Below, piece after piece: positions 35,221-44,973 of a DNA stretch of 55,318 nucleotides. The position numbers and the translations under genes are program-made. Every line of letters starts with the position of its first letter. Positions within the stretch are counted from its first letter, which is position 1. Origin of the DNA: Spirochaetales bacterium (GTDB lineage: Bacteria > Spirochaetota > Spirochaetia > SZUA-6). The notes beneath the pieces were generated by a model that worked only from the letters and a program-made list of their open reading frames with translations, had not been told where the DNA came from and did no database searches. The DNA is taken from contig JALUUM010000019.1 of NCBI GenBank assembly GCA_027021365.1, forward strand, positions 1-55,318. Reading direction: 5' to 3'.

Positions 35221-37008
35221 TCACCTCGTTTCCAGTTTATCAAAAAAGCTGTCTATCTCTTTCTCGATATCCTTAAGCTTCTCATACTCATCATTTGTAA
35301 TATCTTCCTTCATCCTTGAAAGTTTGCTTAGAAGCCCACCTTCCAGTATCTCTGAAATTGCAACTCCCTTTGAAACGAGCTTCTTGGCACGATTGTAGAA
35401 GTGCATGATAATTCTTAACATTTCATACTGTTTTTCCGGCCTGCAAAAGGAATCCACGTTGCTGTAGGAACTCTGCTGAAGGAATCCCACCTTTACAAGA
35501 TAAGCTGCACGAACCGTAAGCTTCTGGTCATCAGGGAGGACATCCTCTCCCACGAGCTTTATTATCTGCTGCAACCTGTCATCCTCACTCAAGAGAGCCA
35601 ATGCTTCATCTCGCAGGCTAAAGAAATTCTTATTTACCCTTTTGGCATACCAGTCCTTAACCTCGTCTATGCTTTCACTGTAGCTTGTAAGCCAGTTAAT
35701 CGAAGGATAGTGCCTTGCATTGGAAAGAGTTTTATCCAATGCCCAGAAACACCTAGTAAACCTCTTTGTGTGTGTTGTAACAGGCTCAGAAAAATCCCCG
35801 CCGGGAGGTGACACAGCCCCAATTATAGAGACAGAGCCAATATTACCATTCCCAAGGGCCTTAATCTTTCCCGCCCTCTCGTAGAACTCTGCAAGCCTCG
35901 ATGAGAGATAGGGAGGAAATCCCTCCTCTGCAGGCATCTCTTCCAGCCTTCCCGAAATCTCCCTTAAGGCCTCGGCCCACCTGGAGGTGGAATCTGCCAT
36001 TAATGCAACGTGATAGCCCATGTCACGGAAGTACTCTGCAATCGTCACACCGGTGTAAATGGAAGCCTCCCTTGCCGATACCGGCATATTGGAGGTATTT
36101 GCAATAAGGATCGTCCTCTCCATAAGAGGCTTTCCGTTTCTCGGGTCTTTTAGCTCCGGAAACTCCTCCAAAACCTCCGTCATCTCGTTTCCGCGTTCAC
36201 CGCAGCCTATATAGACAATAACATCGGCATCGGACCATTTTGCAAGCTGATGCTGTAAAACGGTCTTTCCCGCTCCGAAACCGCCGGGGATACAGGCCGA
36301 TCCTCCCTTACCCAGCGGAAAAAAGGTATCAATTACCCTCTGGCCCGTAATAAGTGGCTCATCGGATACAAGCCTCTCTTCATAGGGTCTGGGGCTCCTT
36401 ACCGGCCAGCTGTGAAAAAGCCTTATCTCCCTTATCGCATCTTTTCCCGGCTTTCCCGTATCGAGCCTTGCAATAACGGTATCTACCGTGTACCTTCCGG
36501 AAGACCTAACCTCTTTTACCACTCCCGACACCCCGGGAGGAACCAGTATCCTGTGGGTGAAGGAAGATGTCTCCTCCACGGTGGCAACTATGTCACCTCC
36601 TGAAAGTTTATCCCCCTCCTTAACGGTAACCTCCACGGGCCACTGCTTTGAAAAATCGATAGAAGGAACCTCTATTCCCCTCTTTAAAAAATCACTGCTC
36701 TTCTCCCTTAAAACCTCCAGGGGGCGCTGGATACCATCATATACATTTCCTATCATCCCCGGCCCAAGGGTCACAGATAGAAGCCTTCCCGAACCGGTAA
36801 CAGGCTCTCCTGCCTTAAGGCCGGTCGTCTCCTCGTATACCTGAATCGTTGCATCATCCCCGTCCAACGATATGACCTCGCCAATAAGCTGCATCTTGCC
36901 AACCTTTACAACCTCGTGCATTATAAAGCCGGTTGTATTTCGCGCCTTGACAACGGGGCCATTTATCATGTAAATCTTTCCGGTTTTCTCTTTCATCTTC
37001 TCACTCAC
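35221..37008 (-). CDS. atpA: V-type ATPase catalytic subunit A
   Basis: A 595-residue catalytic subunit. Walker A GGFGAGKT at about 242-249 is intact, followed by [17 protein letters not shown] with the catalytic glutamate, and the Walker B-like [20 protein letters not shown]. The insertion domain typical of V/A-type A subunits lies before the P-loop (about 115-190). It hydrolyses or makes ATP in the A3B3 head. It follows subunit E by 3 bases and precedes subunit B by 4. Confidence 0.96.
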   Translation of the reverse strand: MSEKMKEKTGKIYMINGPVVKARNTTGFIMHEVVKVGKMQLIGEVISLDGDDATIQVYEETTGLKAGEPVTGSGRLLSVTLGPGMIGNVYDGIQRPLEVLREKSSDFLKRGIEVPSIDFSKQWPVEVTVKEGDKLSGGDIVATVEETSSFTHRILVPPGVSGVVKEVRSSGRYTVDTVIARLDTGKPGKDAIREIRLFHSWPVRSPRPYEERLVSDEPLITGQRVIDTFFPLGKGGSACIPGGFGAGKTVLQHQLAKWSDADVIVYIGCGERGNEMTEVLEEFPELKDPRNGKPLMERTILIANTSNMPVSAREASIYTGVTIAEYFRDMGYHVALMADSTSRWAEALREISGRLEEMPAEEGFPPYLSSRLAEFYERAGKIKALGNGNIGSVSIIGAVSPPGGDFSEPVTTHTKRFTRCFWALDKTLSNARHYPSINWLTSYSESIDEVKDWYAKRVNKNFFSLRDEALALLSEDDRLQQIIKLVGEDVLPDDQKLTVRAAYLVKVGFLQQSSYSNVDSFCRPEKQYEMLRIIMHFYNRAKKLVSKGVAISEILEGGLLSKLSRMKEDITNDEYEKLKDIEKEIDSFFDKLETR

Positions 37009-37011
37009 CTC

Positions 37012-37641
37012 TTAACGCCCTCCCGAGAGCCTTTCGAAAAGTTCCCTTGCTATCCATTCCCTGTTCTCCTCTATCTTTCCCGCAATACTGTTTTCAACCC
37101 TAAGCCTTCCGTCGGCACTCGCCACAATAACCCCTCCCGTTACCGCATCCTGCTCACTTAAGGCTTCCTTTGAAAGGGAAATCTCCACACCGGGATTCTC
37201 AGCCTGCAATTTTGTTAAGGTAGACTTAAGTATTTCAAGCTCTCTCTTCCCCGCCTTTATGACAACACTCTTCTCTTCCAAAGTCTCTATCGCTTCACCT
37301 ACAAAACTCATTAAAAGTTCGGGGTAACTTTCAGTTCCAATTAAGGCCTCTGCACGTGCCTTAAGTTCCCTTATCGTCGATTCGAGAATTTCTGCCTTTG
37401 CCTCCATTATCATCTTTGCAGCTTCCAGTTCAGCTCTTGATTCTTCCCTTCTCTCATACTGATTCGCGCCGGCCTTCGCATCTTCCACGATTTCATTGTA
37501 GAGCCTCTCTGCCTGTTCGTTGTAATTCTTTCCTATCGAGGCTGCCTTTTCCTCGGCCTCTTTGAATATCCTGTCTACCTCTTCATCCGTCTTCTCGCGG
37601 ATGTGTTTAACCATTGCCCTTATCTTTTCCCGAAGAGTCAC
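37012..37641 (-). CDS. atpE: V-type ATPase subunit E
   Basis: A product of 209 residues, peripheral-stalk subunit. Long acidic/basic helix from 1-110 (REKIRAMVKHIREKTDEEVD) and a globular C-terminal domain. The profile fits the vATP-synt_E family. It overlaps the upstream F gene by four bases (ATGA). With the G/H-type subunit it forms the stator. Confidence 0.88.
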   Translation of the reverse strand: MTLREKIRAMVKHIREKTDEEVDRIFKEAEEKAASIGKNYNEQAERLYNEIVEDAKAGANQYERREESRAELEAAKMIMEAKAEILESTIRELKARAEALIGTESYPELLMSFVGEAIETLEEKSVVIKAGKRELEILKSTLTKLQAENPGVEISLSKEALSEQDAVTGGVIVASADGRLRVENSIAGKIEENREWIARELFERLSGGR

Positions 37642-37949
37642 TTTATCTTCACTCCTATTGCTTCCTCGACATTCCTCGTAATAAAATCCTTCGGCCTCCT
37701 ACTTCCGTGCCTGTCCGGTATTACCGTAACAAGGGGAGGTTTCTTTGCCAGACGCATACTGTTAAGCTCCTTGGGGATAAGTGCTGCAATCTTCTCCGTT
37801 ACAAGCAGTATCCCTATATCCCTTCTGCCCTTTAGAGAGTTGAGTACATCGAGGACCTCTTCCCTTTTGTGTACCGTAACACCCTTTACACCTACAAGCC
37901 TTAAGCCAATCTGGGTATCTATGTTGTCAGAGATAAGAAAGAACTTCAT
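37638..37949 (-). CDS. atpF: V-type ATPase subunit F
   Basis: A product of 103 residues. FFLISDNIDTQIGLRLVGVKG and DIGILLVTEKIAALIP match subunit F of V/A-ATPases, a small Rossmann-like part of the central stalk. It lies 12 bases after the proteolipid gene and overlaps subunit E. Confidence 0.92.
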   Translation of the reverse strand: MKFFLISDNIDTQIGLRLVGVKGVTVHKREEVLDVLNSLKGRRDIGILLVTEKIAALIPKELNSMRLAKKPPLVTVIPDRHGSRRPKDFITRNVEEAIGVKIK

Positions 37950-37961
37950 TTTAAAATTATC

Positions 37962-38408
37962 CTAAATCTTACCCAGTATCATTATGGAAATAATAAGTCC
38001 GTAGATTGCAATACCTTCTGCAAGGCCTACATAGATAAGAGTCTTTCCAAATACATCTGCCTTCTCACTTATTGCACCTATACCGGCAGAACCTGTAACT
38101 CCAACACCAATACCTGCTCCTATTGCTGCAAGTCCCGTGGAAAGGCCTGCTGCCAGGTAGCCAAGACCCTTTGCTCCCGCATCAGCGGCAGTGGAAGCCG
38201 TTGCTACTTCAGCAAAGGCATTGCTACCTGAGAAGAGATATATAATTGCAAAAACGGAGAGCACGGTAAAGAAAGAAAGATTGGCTCCCATTATTCTCTT
38301 ACCCAGCCTGGGGTGTTCAAGAAGCAGTGATTTCTTCCTGTCCAGAAGGATGCCAACTACAATTGTACTGACAACCAGGACTGACATGAGCGAAATTATC
38401 AAGGTCAT
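37962..38408 (-). CDS. atpK: V-type ATPase proteolipid subunit K (c-ring)
   Basis: A 148-residue membrane-rotor subunit. Two extra N-terminal helices (about 1-21 and 43-62) precede the classical hairpin (about 83-113 and 122-146). The ion-binding carboxylate is Glu131 in YVGLAEGIAIYG. The first helix of the hairpin reads AIGAGIGVGVTGSAG, with Val102 where sodium-type rings carry Gln, and Gly132 where they carry Thr or Ser. This favours proton coupling, an inference. The N-terminal pair has no carboxylate. A strong AGGAGGA SD precedes the ATG. Confidence 0.92.
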   Translation of the reverse strand: MTLIISLMSVLVVSTIVVGILLDRKKSLLLEHPRLGKRIMGANLSFFTVLSVFAIIYLFSGSNAFAEVATASTAADAGAKGLGYLAAGLSTGLAAIGAGIGVGVTGSAGIGAISEKADVFGKTLIYVGLAEGIAIYGLIISIMILGKI

Positions 38409-38439
38409 TTAGATTCCTCCTAACTTAAGCTAAAATTAT

Positions 38440-40362
38440 CTAATCCCGAAATCCAACGGGTTTGAAAGCATGTCCGGAGCCCTCGAAGAACTTGGTAAAG
38501 TATTCATAGTATGTCAGCCTTAAATCCTGAATGAATACGACAAGCCCCTCCAGTCCAACAAGTATCATCTGGCCCGCAAGAAAAATCAATGCACCCCAGA
38601 TGCCGCCCCCCGGTGCCGGAAGCACCATGATAGTCATTGTCCAGAAGGCAAGAAAAAGTGCCTCGTGCGTAAGGGCAAAGGAGGCAAGCCTTACAAATGA
38701 GATTGCATTGCTGAAGTACTCTATTATCAGGTTGAATATGCTGATAAAGCTTACAAGAAAGTAACCTTTAGGTATTTTAAATCCACCTCCATTTGCAAGC
38801 TCTCCCAGGGGTTCCTCAAAAAATACGATGCCGAGACTTAAGGCAACAAGGGCTGCAATTGCCTCCATGGGAATGGGGAGTTTCCCCATCACGATAAGGT
38901 ATGAAACGGAAAATATAGTTGTAACATAGAAGAGGAGACCTGCGATCCCTTCACCACTGAATAGAGCCTTCTTCCAGTCCCTCTGTCGTATGCCATTTAC
39001 TATGTTAAGAACAAGGCCGGTTGTAACAATACCTATTCCGAAGTAGATTGCTATAATCATGAGCCTCTGGATACTCACTATGGGACGCATCAGTAACGGC
39101 GGTATCCAGTCGAAACCAAATACAGAGCCATAGAATATTCCGAAAATGATGGCTGAGAGGCCGGCAAACATCAATACAAGTCCGAATTTCCTGGAAGTTC
39201 TTCTTGCAAGAAGACCAATCAGGGAAAGTATCAATCCGTGGCCGACATCCCCCAGCATGAAACCGAACATCACTGTAAAAAAAACGGCAACGAAGGGCGT
39301 GGGGTCTATCTCGTTGTAACTTGGTGTTCCGTACATCTCCGTTATGACCTCGAAGGATCTGAAGAACCATCCCCTGTTTTTCAGTTTCACAGGCACATCA
39401 TGCCGGGTATCATCCGAAATCTCTTCGGCGGGTTTTGTAACAACAAGTGTGTCCTTTGAACTTTCCTCTTCGAACTGCCTTGCCCTTTCTTCCGGCATCC
39501 ATCCGTTTAGGAAAAATACATTTCCGCCCTTTGAAATTCCGCCGGAAGAGGCAAGATCGAAGGCCTTTTTTCTGGCGACTACGGGAGAGTAGACACTTTG
39601 AATGAAATCTATGTTTTCAAAGAGTATCCGCTGTATCTCGAGCTCCTTCTCCTCTATGGAAAGCTCTGCAAGCTTGATATCGGCCTCGAGCTTGGTCTTT
39701 ATCTTTTCCGGGGTTCCGGAATAGCCCTCGGGCAGGGCGTCCTCGGTAAAGTATGCAGAGTGAAGTATCTTGTATGCCTCAGCTAAAAAGTGGGGATTTG
39801 TAAAGACGAAAATCCAGACATTCTCTGCATCGCGGTTTACCTCTAAAATGAGGACAGGCACATTGACGGATGAGTATATGAGAGGTTCATAGTGTTTAAT
39901 TGGTACCCTTCCGAAAATCAGCCTTATCATTTCGAAACTGGTGATATCCCTTAAGTCGACATTGAGGTTTGAAAGGATTTCAAGGTAGGGTAACACCTTT
40001 CTGTTGCTCTCTATCTCTTTCTTAAGTTGATTCCTGCCGTCGAAAATATTCTTTAATTTTTCATTGAGCAATTTTATCTTCTTAAGGTTTTCTTCTATAT
40101 TTAAATCCCTCTCTATATCGATGGCCTGGTCATTGAACTCCGGGGAGAAACCTGTCATTTTAAGGAAATTTGTAATTTCAGAGTATATTTCATCGAAGGG
40201 GTTTTCATCCAGCTGTCTTATAAGTCGGGAGGATTTATCGGACAAGATTTTTTCCAGCCCGAGTGGCTCAAAACTATTATCGGAGAGAATCCTGGCATTT
40301 TCTCTCTCCAGCCTCTCCGAGAGAACGGCAACTGATACTCTTCTCATACGCTCCACAGCCAT
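38440..40362 (-). CDS. atpI: V-type ATPase subunit I (a-type stator)
   Basis: About 640 residues from ATG 40362 (MAVERMRRVSVAVL), chosen because GGGGT lies 5-9 bases before it and it starts 4 bases after the subunit C stop. The N-terminal half is soluble and coiled-coil rich; the C-terminal half has seven to eight membrane helices beginning EIDPTPFVAVFFTVMFGFML and including a FVRLASFALTHEALF block with the half-channel Arg. It forms the ion path against the K ring. Confidence 0.93.
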   Translation of the reverse strand: MAVERMRRVSVAVLSERLERENARILSDNSFEPLGLEKILSDKSSRLIRQLDENPFDEIYSEITNFLKMTGFSPEFNDQAIDIERDLNIEENLKKIKLLNEKLKNIFDGRNQLKKEIESNRKVLPYLEILSNLNVDLRDITSFEMIRLIFGRVPIKHYEPLIYSSVNVPVLILEVNRDAENVWIFVFTNPHFLAEAYKILHSAYFTEDALPEGYSGTPEKIKTKLEADIKLAELSIEEKELEIQRILFENIDFIQSVYSPVVARKKAFDLASSGGISKGGNVFFLNGWMPEERARQFEEESSKDTLVVTKPAEEISDDTRHDVPVKLKNRGWFFRSFEVITEMYGTPSYNEIDPTPFVAVFFTVMFGFMLGDVGHGLILSLIGLLARRTSRKFGLVLMFAGLSAIIFGIFYGSVFGFDWIPPLLMRPIVSIQRLMIIAIYFGIGIVTTGLVLNIVNGIRQRDWKKALFSGEGIAGLLFYVTTIFSVSYLIVMGKLPIPMEAIAALVALSLGIVFFEEPLGELANGGGFKIPKGYFLVSFISIFNLIIEYFSNAISFVRLASFALTHEALFLAFWTMTIMVLPAPGGGIWGALIFLAGQMILVGLEGLVVFIQDLRLTYYEYFTKFFEGSGHAFKPVGFRD

Positions 40363-40366
40363 AAGA

Positions 40367-41449
40367 TTACCCCTTAACTCCTTCCAGCTCTCTTGCAAGA
40401 TTCGGAAGTATCTCGTTCTTCTTTAATGAATAACGAATCGCCTCCGTTATCATGATAATGTCGTTTACCTCGAACTCGAGAAGATAGATGTACTCAAAGA
40501 GTTTGGCAAAGCTGAACTCATTTGAAATACTGTTCTTGGTAACAAAATCAAAGAGATACCTTTTTATTCTCTTTGTAAGTTCGAATGGCAGGGTATCACT
40601 ATCCTCCAGCCCGGTGAAGATAGAAGTATAGGCACTGCTTTTCAAGAACTCTATTACCTCATTCACTCCTTTGGTGTCACAGGCCATCCTTAGAAAATCT
40701 TTCTTCAACCGGTAGCCTGTATGAAAGAGTGAATTGTACAGCTCCTCGGGAGACATCCCGTAAAACTTCTTAACTCTCACTATCCATTCCATGTTTTTAA
40801 GGTCAATCTGTATCCCGATACTTCTAAGAGCATCCTCTTTGTCCCTACCACCAAGTTTTCCAATGGCATCCTTAAGTTTTGATACATACCATTTATCCAG
40901 TGCCGTTTCCAATACATACACTAGGTTTCCCGTTTTTGCAGACTGGCTTTCAAGAACATGCCTTATCTCGCTCTGGTATGGACTTCCGCTTAAAGCTTCT
41001 AATACCTCTTCCGTATTTTTACACATTGCAACCTTCTCAGGTTCAATGGAAGAGAAGGATTCCAGATTGTAGAATTTCAGTGAAAAGTCCCTTATATCAC
41101 TCTTTGCCTCTGTAAGGGCATTCCTTAGGGCAAGTTTAAGATTCTCTACCTCGTAACGCTTTATAAGTAGAATTACTATTTCCCGTTCCGGATTCTTAAA
41201 GAGATGTGTCAGTTTCTTTAATACCGTTATGAGGTAATTCCTTATTAAAAGCTCCAAATCACGCCTGTGAATAGATTCGGGCTCTCTGCCTGCGAGAATG
41301 CCTGCATATGCATCCTTTGTCTGAAGAAACCTTACAATATCCGGAACAGAGGACTTCTCTATTAGCTCTGCATAGTCTTCCGGCTTAAGCAGATTGGATT
41401 TCAGTGCATGAATCTTTGCATTGATTGCAGAATATTTTATGACATTCAT
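40367..41449 (-). CDS. atpC: V-type ATPase subunit C (d-type)
   Basis: A product of 360 residues, all helical. SAINAKIHALKSNLLKPEDY at the start and the repeated YNLLFHTGYR-like and RFLQTKDAYAGIL blocks fit subunit C/d of V/A-ATPases, the socket that links the central shaft to the K ring. It overlaps the upstream G/H gene by four bases. Confidence 0.9.
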   Translation of the reverse strand: MNVIKYSAINAKIHALKSNLLKPEDYAELIEKSSVPDIVRFLQTKDAYAGILAGREPESIHRRDLELLIRNYLITVLKKLTHLFKNPEREIVILLIKRYEVENLKLALRNALTEAKSDIRDFSLKFYNLESFSSIEPEKVAMCKNTEEVLEALSGSPYQSEIRHVLESQSAKTGNLVYVLETALDKWYVSKLKDAIGKLGGRDKEDALRSIGIQIDLKNMEWIVRVKKFYGMSPEELYNSLFHTGYRLKKDFLRMACDTKGVNEVIEFLKSSAYTSIFTGLEDSDTLPFELTKRIKRYLFDFVTKNSISNEFSFAKLFEYIYLLEFEVNDIIMITEAIRYSLKKNEILPNLARELEGVKG

Positions 41450-41787
41450 TTCATGAAATTAAAAATCTCTCTTATAATGCTGTCTATGAAACCATCCTTC
41501 AGCCCGGCATAGGTTGCCTTTAGGTTTGCTATCTTTTCCTCTGTAACACGAACAATTTCTATGTGCCTCTTCTCTGCATTTTCTCTGGCTTTCTTTAGTA
41601 TTTTAGCTGCTTTAGCTTCCGCTTCTTTCCTTTTCGACTCTAACAGTTCCTTACCTTGTTTTTCAGCATCAGCTATAATTCTATCAGCCTCCGCTTTACC
41701 CTCTTCGAATACCCTCTTTGCAACATTCTCGTATTCTGCTATCTCATTTATGATGCCTTCTATATCTATATCTCTGCCGTCAGCCAT
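41446..41787 (-). CDS. V-type ATPase peripheral-stalk subunit (G/H type)
   Basis: A product of 113 residues forming one long charged coiled coil (EEGKAEADRIIADAEKQGKE, then KARENAEKRHIEIVRVTEEK). It is the first gene of the V-ATPase operon, the usual place for subunit G/H (AhaH). With subunit E it makes the stator stalk. No SD of the AGGAGG form is evident; GGGGA lies about 10 bases upstream. Confidence 0.85.
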   Translation of the reverse strand: MADGRDIDIEGIINEIAEYENVAKRVFEEGKAEADRIIADAEKQGKELLESKRKEAEAKAAKILKKARENAEKRHIEIVRVTEEKIANLKATYAGLKDGFIDSIIREIFNFMK

Positions 41788-41814
41788 TTTTTAAAATCCC
41801 CTGCACTATAAGGA

Positions 41815-41857
41815 GTGCGGCTAACTCTTTAGCCTCTTTTGGCCGGTACAACCGCAC
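41815..41857. promoter_or_regulatory. Structured leader before the V-ATPase operon
   Basis: GTGCGG (41815-41820) pairs with CCGCAC (41852-41857). Within it GGCTAA-CTCT-TTAGCC (41819-41834) forms an alternative perfect hairpin sharing the GG with the outer stem. The two pairings compete. It lies between the YihY gene and the first V-ATPase gene on the minus strand, about 30 bases before the ATG. Confidence 0.45.
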
Positions 41858-41910
41858 CATAAGAATAATATAATATTGATAACCTGTCATATTTACAAGA
41901 AGTTTCAAAA

Positions 41911-43233
41911 TTACTTTTCACCCTTCTTTATTCTCGAAAGAAGGGTTTTCATGACTTTCTTGATATTAAAATTACCATTATTCTCATGGAGGTATGGTTC
42001 CCTCATGTATCTCTCCTCCATAGTAAGTACATCGGGAACAGACAGATTCCCAAGGGTATTCTCCATCGCCAATTCAACCTTTTTATAAATCGATATCACC
42101 GCATTGCCAGCAATAGCTACAGCTGCATCCCCCATGCTCCCAAACAGAGAGTGTACTATATCTATTATTTTTATTTTTTCCAGAGAGCGTGAAGGAATCA
42201 AGCCCCTATTATCTTTTCCCGTAAAGAGGAGAAGGTTGTTCTTAAAAAAGATATCTGCAAAAAAACTGACATCGGACACGGAAATATGCAGTCTATTCGA
42301 AATCTCTGACAGTGTAACCGGCTTATCACCTCTATGAAAGTTTCGTGCAATATAAAGATACACATCAAGACCTACCAGCAGTCGTTTTGCAGGATCCGTC
42401 TCTCTCATAGATTCCAAAAAGTAAGGTGTTTTCCAATGCTGGTGAACGTATGCTACCTCTAGAGAGAGGAGGACTACAACCCAGGCTACGTATAGCCAGA
42501 ATAGCAAAATAGGAATTGCTGCAAGGGAACCATAGATTACAGATAATCTGATTACATACCTTGTCCAGAAGAAAAATATATTTCTTGCTATTTCCCATGA
42601 AACGGTTCCAAACAGAGCGCCTATGACAGCGCTTTTAAAAGACACCCTGTCACCCGGAAGCAGATATATCATTAACAGAAATGCAAGAAACAGGATAGAC
42701 AGAGATACAGTTTCAAGGAATAGGAAAGATATTCTTCCGATGAACTTGAGTTTCGTTACATCCACAAGGGTTCTAACCATATCGAAGAGATTCAATCCGA
42801 TACTTATCAGGAAACTTCCCACTATTAATATAGATACATAAGTTGCAAAGCGCCTTAAGGAGAAGCGTTTTGCCGTGCTTCCCCAGATATCATTAAAAAT
42901 CCCCTGAACTGTATTCATAAGGAACACGGCTGTTATCAAAAAAACAACAAGACCCACAACCCCCATTGCTCTGGTGTTATCCACAAACCTGTGAATGTAG
43001 GTCATTATTACTTCTTGACTTGCAGGGAGTAACTGCTTGACGAGAATATGCTCTATGTTGTTTATGATTCCCTCGAAGGTACCAAAGGCAGATAGAAGAG
43101 AAAAAAACAGAGCGGAAAGGGGAACAAGTGCAAGAAGCCCGGTAAAGGATAAGCCTGCAGCCTTCTCAAAACCCTGGTCACGAAGGAATTTCATCCAGAG
43201 ACGCTTAAAGAATGTTTTTACATCATCAAACAT
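41911..43233 (-). CDS. YihY/BrkB-family inner-membrane protein
   Basis: A 440-residue protein of the YihY/virulence-factor-BrkB family. About six membrane helices occupy residues 25-260: FEKAAGLSFTGLLALVPLSAL is the family opening, VFLMNTVQGIFNDIW and the YLLPGDRVSFKSAVIGALFGTVSWEIARNIF block are characteristic, then VIYGSLAAIPILLFWLYVAWVVVLL. A cytoplasmic C-terminal domain of about 170 residues has a winged-helix-like piece (ISNRLHISVSDVSFF). Function is unsettled in the family. It is divergent from the GlcD-type gene with 87 bases between. Confidence 0.9.
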   Translation of the reverse strand: MFDDVKTFFKRLWMKFLRDQGFEKAAGLSFTGLLALVPLSALFFSLLSAFGTFEGIINNIEHILVKQLLPASQEVIMTYIHRFVDNTRAMGVVGLVVFLITAVFLMNTVQGIFNDIWGSTAKRFSLRRFATYVSILIVGSFLISIGLNLFDMVRTLVDVTKLKFIGRISFLFLETVSLSILFLAFLLMIYLLPGDRVSFKSAVIGALFGTVSWEIARNIFFFWTRYVIRLSVIYGSLAAIPILLFWLYVAWVVVLLSLEVAYVHQHWKTPYFLESMRETDPAKRLLVGLDVYLYIARNFHRGDKPVTLSEISNRLHISVSDVSFFADIFFKNNLLLFTGKDNRGLIPSRSLEKIKIIDIVHSLFGSMGDAAVAIAGNAVISIYKKVELAMENTLGNLSVPDVLTMEERYMREPYLHENNGNFNIKKVMKTLLSRIKKGEK

Positions 43234-43320
43234 TGTTATAACCTATATTATACTTTAGGCTATTCTCTTTCAAATACTGTCTTTATTTTATCGGTGGCTT
43301 TTGCTACAAATACAGAGAAC

Positions 43321-44973
43321 ATGTCAGACATAAGAAAAAAACTTAAAATAAAAGGTGTTTTTCCGAATTATACATCCTTTCTCTCCGATGAGTCGCATCT
43401 TCATGGAGAAGCTGAAACGATGAACTTCCCTATAACAGAGGAAGAGATCAGACTTACACTTTCCTATTTCGAAAGGGAAGGAATCCCCGTTACTATTCAG
43501 GGCGGCAGAACCGGTATCACAGGTGGTTCTGTCCCATTTGGGGGACATATACTTAATCTTAACAGATTTACAAGGGTCCTGGGTATCCGATTCGATGATT
43601 CTCTAAAAAGGTATGCTTTTAGGTTGCAACCGGGCCTTCTGCTCGAAAGTTTTAACAGCATTCTGAACTCGGGAAAGCTCGATACGAAAAACTGGGACAG
43701 GGAATCAATCGAAGTGTGGCAACAGTTTCTCTCTGAAAGGAAGAGGCATGGGTTCTTTTTCCCGCCAAACCCTACAGAGACAACCGCCTCTATCGGGGGG
43801 ATGGTGGCAAACAATGCCTCGGGTGCCAGATCCTTTCTCTATGGGTCTGTTAGAAATCACACAGCCGGGCTCAAATTGATTCTTGCCGACGGTTCGGCTT
43901 TTCTTGTTGAACGTGGCAGGGACAAGACTACCGATACATGGTTTTCCATTAAACTCGACTCAGGCGTGCTGTTAACGGGAAAACTACCTAACTACAGTAT
44001 GCCGCATATTAAGAATGCTGCAGGTTACTATTCAAAAAGAGATATGGACATTGTAGACCTCTTTATAGGTTCAGAGGGAACACTCGGAGTTATAACAGAA
44101 ATAGAGCTACTTATTACACCGATGCCTCCCATTGTATGGGGACTTATGATATTCTTACCGGATGAAAAGGCTGCAATAAATCTAGTCCAAAGGCTTCGAG
44201 GAGAAAGGGGCTATGGCAATAATGTAAGTTACCTTCCAAAGCCGGCAGCAATCGAGTATTTTGACAGAAACTCGATCACCCTCTTTCAAAGGCAGCGATC
44301 CATCAACCCTGCCTTGAAACACCTTCCAAGGATAGTACACAAGAATGTCTGTGCCCTCTATGTTGAATACCACATGAAAAGCTTAAGTAAAATGGAAAGT
44401 ACCGCAAGAAAAATCATAAGGCTCGTGGAAAGAGAAGGAGGAGATGGCGACACAATATGGGCCGCATCCAACACAGGTGATCTTAAAAAACTGCAGGACT
44501 TAAGGCATGCCATTCCTGAAATCGTCAATTCAATAATAGCCCTAAGAGAGAAGGAATTCCCCGGTATCACAAAACTTGGTACCGATATGGCAGTTCCCGA
44601 TGAAAAGTTGCAAGAGACCATTGCGATGTACAGTAGAGACCTTTCTTATATGAATCTCGAACATATCAAATTTGGCCATATAGGTGATAATCATGTTCAC
44701 GTTAATATTATGCCTAAGAATACGGATGAATATGAACGCGGAAGGTCTCTCTATAGAGAATGGGCTAAAAGAATTGCAAGTATTGGCGGTACCGTGTCAG
44801 CAGAGCATGGTATTGGAAAGTTAAAGAGAGAACTTTTGAAAGTCATGTATGGCTTCGAAGGAATCGAAGAGATGAAAAAACTTAAGAAAATATTTGACCC
44901 GTACTTTATTCTTAACAGGGGAAATGAATTCTCATTGGAAACCCAAACGGAAAATGAAGGAGAAAATCCATGA
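43321..44973 (+). CDS. FAD-linked oxidase (GlcD/D-lactate dehydrogenase type)
   Basis: A product of 550 residues; the ATG at 43321 was chosen over a GTG nine codons before. The FAD-binding PCMH domain (about 40-270) has VTIQGGRTGITGGSVPFGGH, PTETTASIGGMVANNASGARS and GSEGTLGVITEIELL. The C-terminal cap has HIKFGHIGDNHVHVNIMP and SAEHGIGKLKRELL, with metal-type His residues. The family oxidises 2-hydroxy acids such as glycolate or lactate. The next gene overlaps by four bases and encodes an ACT-domain protein, so the pair is co-expressed. Electron acceptor and exact substrate are unknown. Confidence 0.9.
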   Translation: MSDIRKKLKIKGVFPNYTSFLSDESHLHGEAETMNFPITEEEIRLTLSYFEREGIPVTIQGGRTGITGGSVPFGGHILNLNRFTRVLGIRFDDSLKRYAFRLQPGLLLESFNSILNSGKLDTKNWDRESIEVWQQFLSERKRHGFFFPPNPTETTASIGGMVANNASGARSFLYGSVRNHTAGLKLILADGSAFLVERGRDKTTDTWFSIKLDSGVLLTGKLPNYSMPHIKNAAGYYSKRDMDIVDLFIGSEGTLGVITEIELLITPMPPIVWGLMIFLPDEKAAINLVQRLRGERGYGNNVSYLPKPAAIEYFDRNSITLFQRQRSINPALKHLPRIVHKNVCALYVEYHMKSLSKMESTARKIIRLVEREGGDGDTIWAASNTGDLKKLQDLRHAIPEIVNSIIALREKEFPGITKLGTDMAVPDEKLQETIAMYSRDLSYMNLEHIKFGHIGDNHVHVNIMPKNTDEYERGRSLYREWAKRIASIGGTVSAEHGIGKLKRELLKVMYGFEGIEEMKKLKKIFDPYFILNRGNEFSLETQTENEGENP

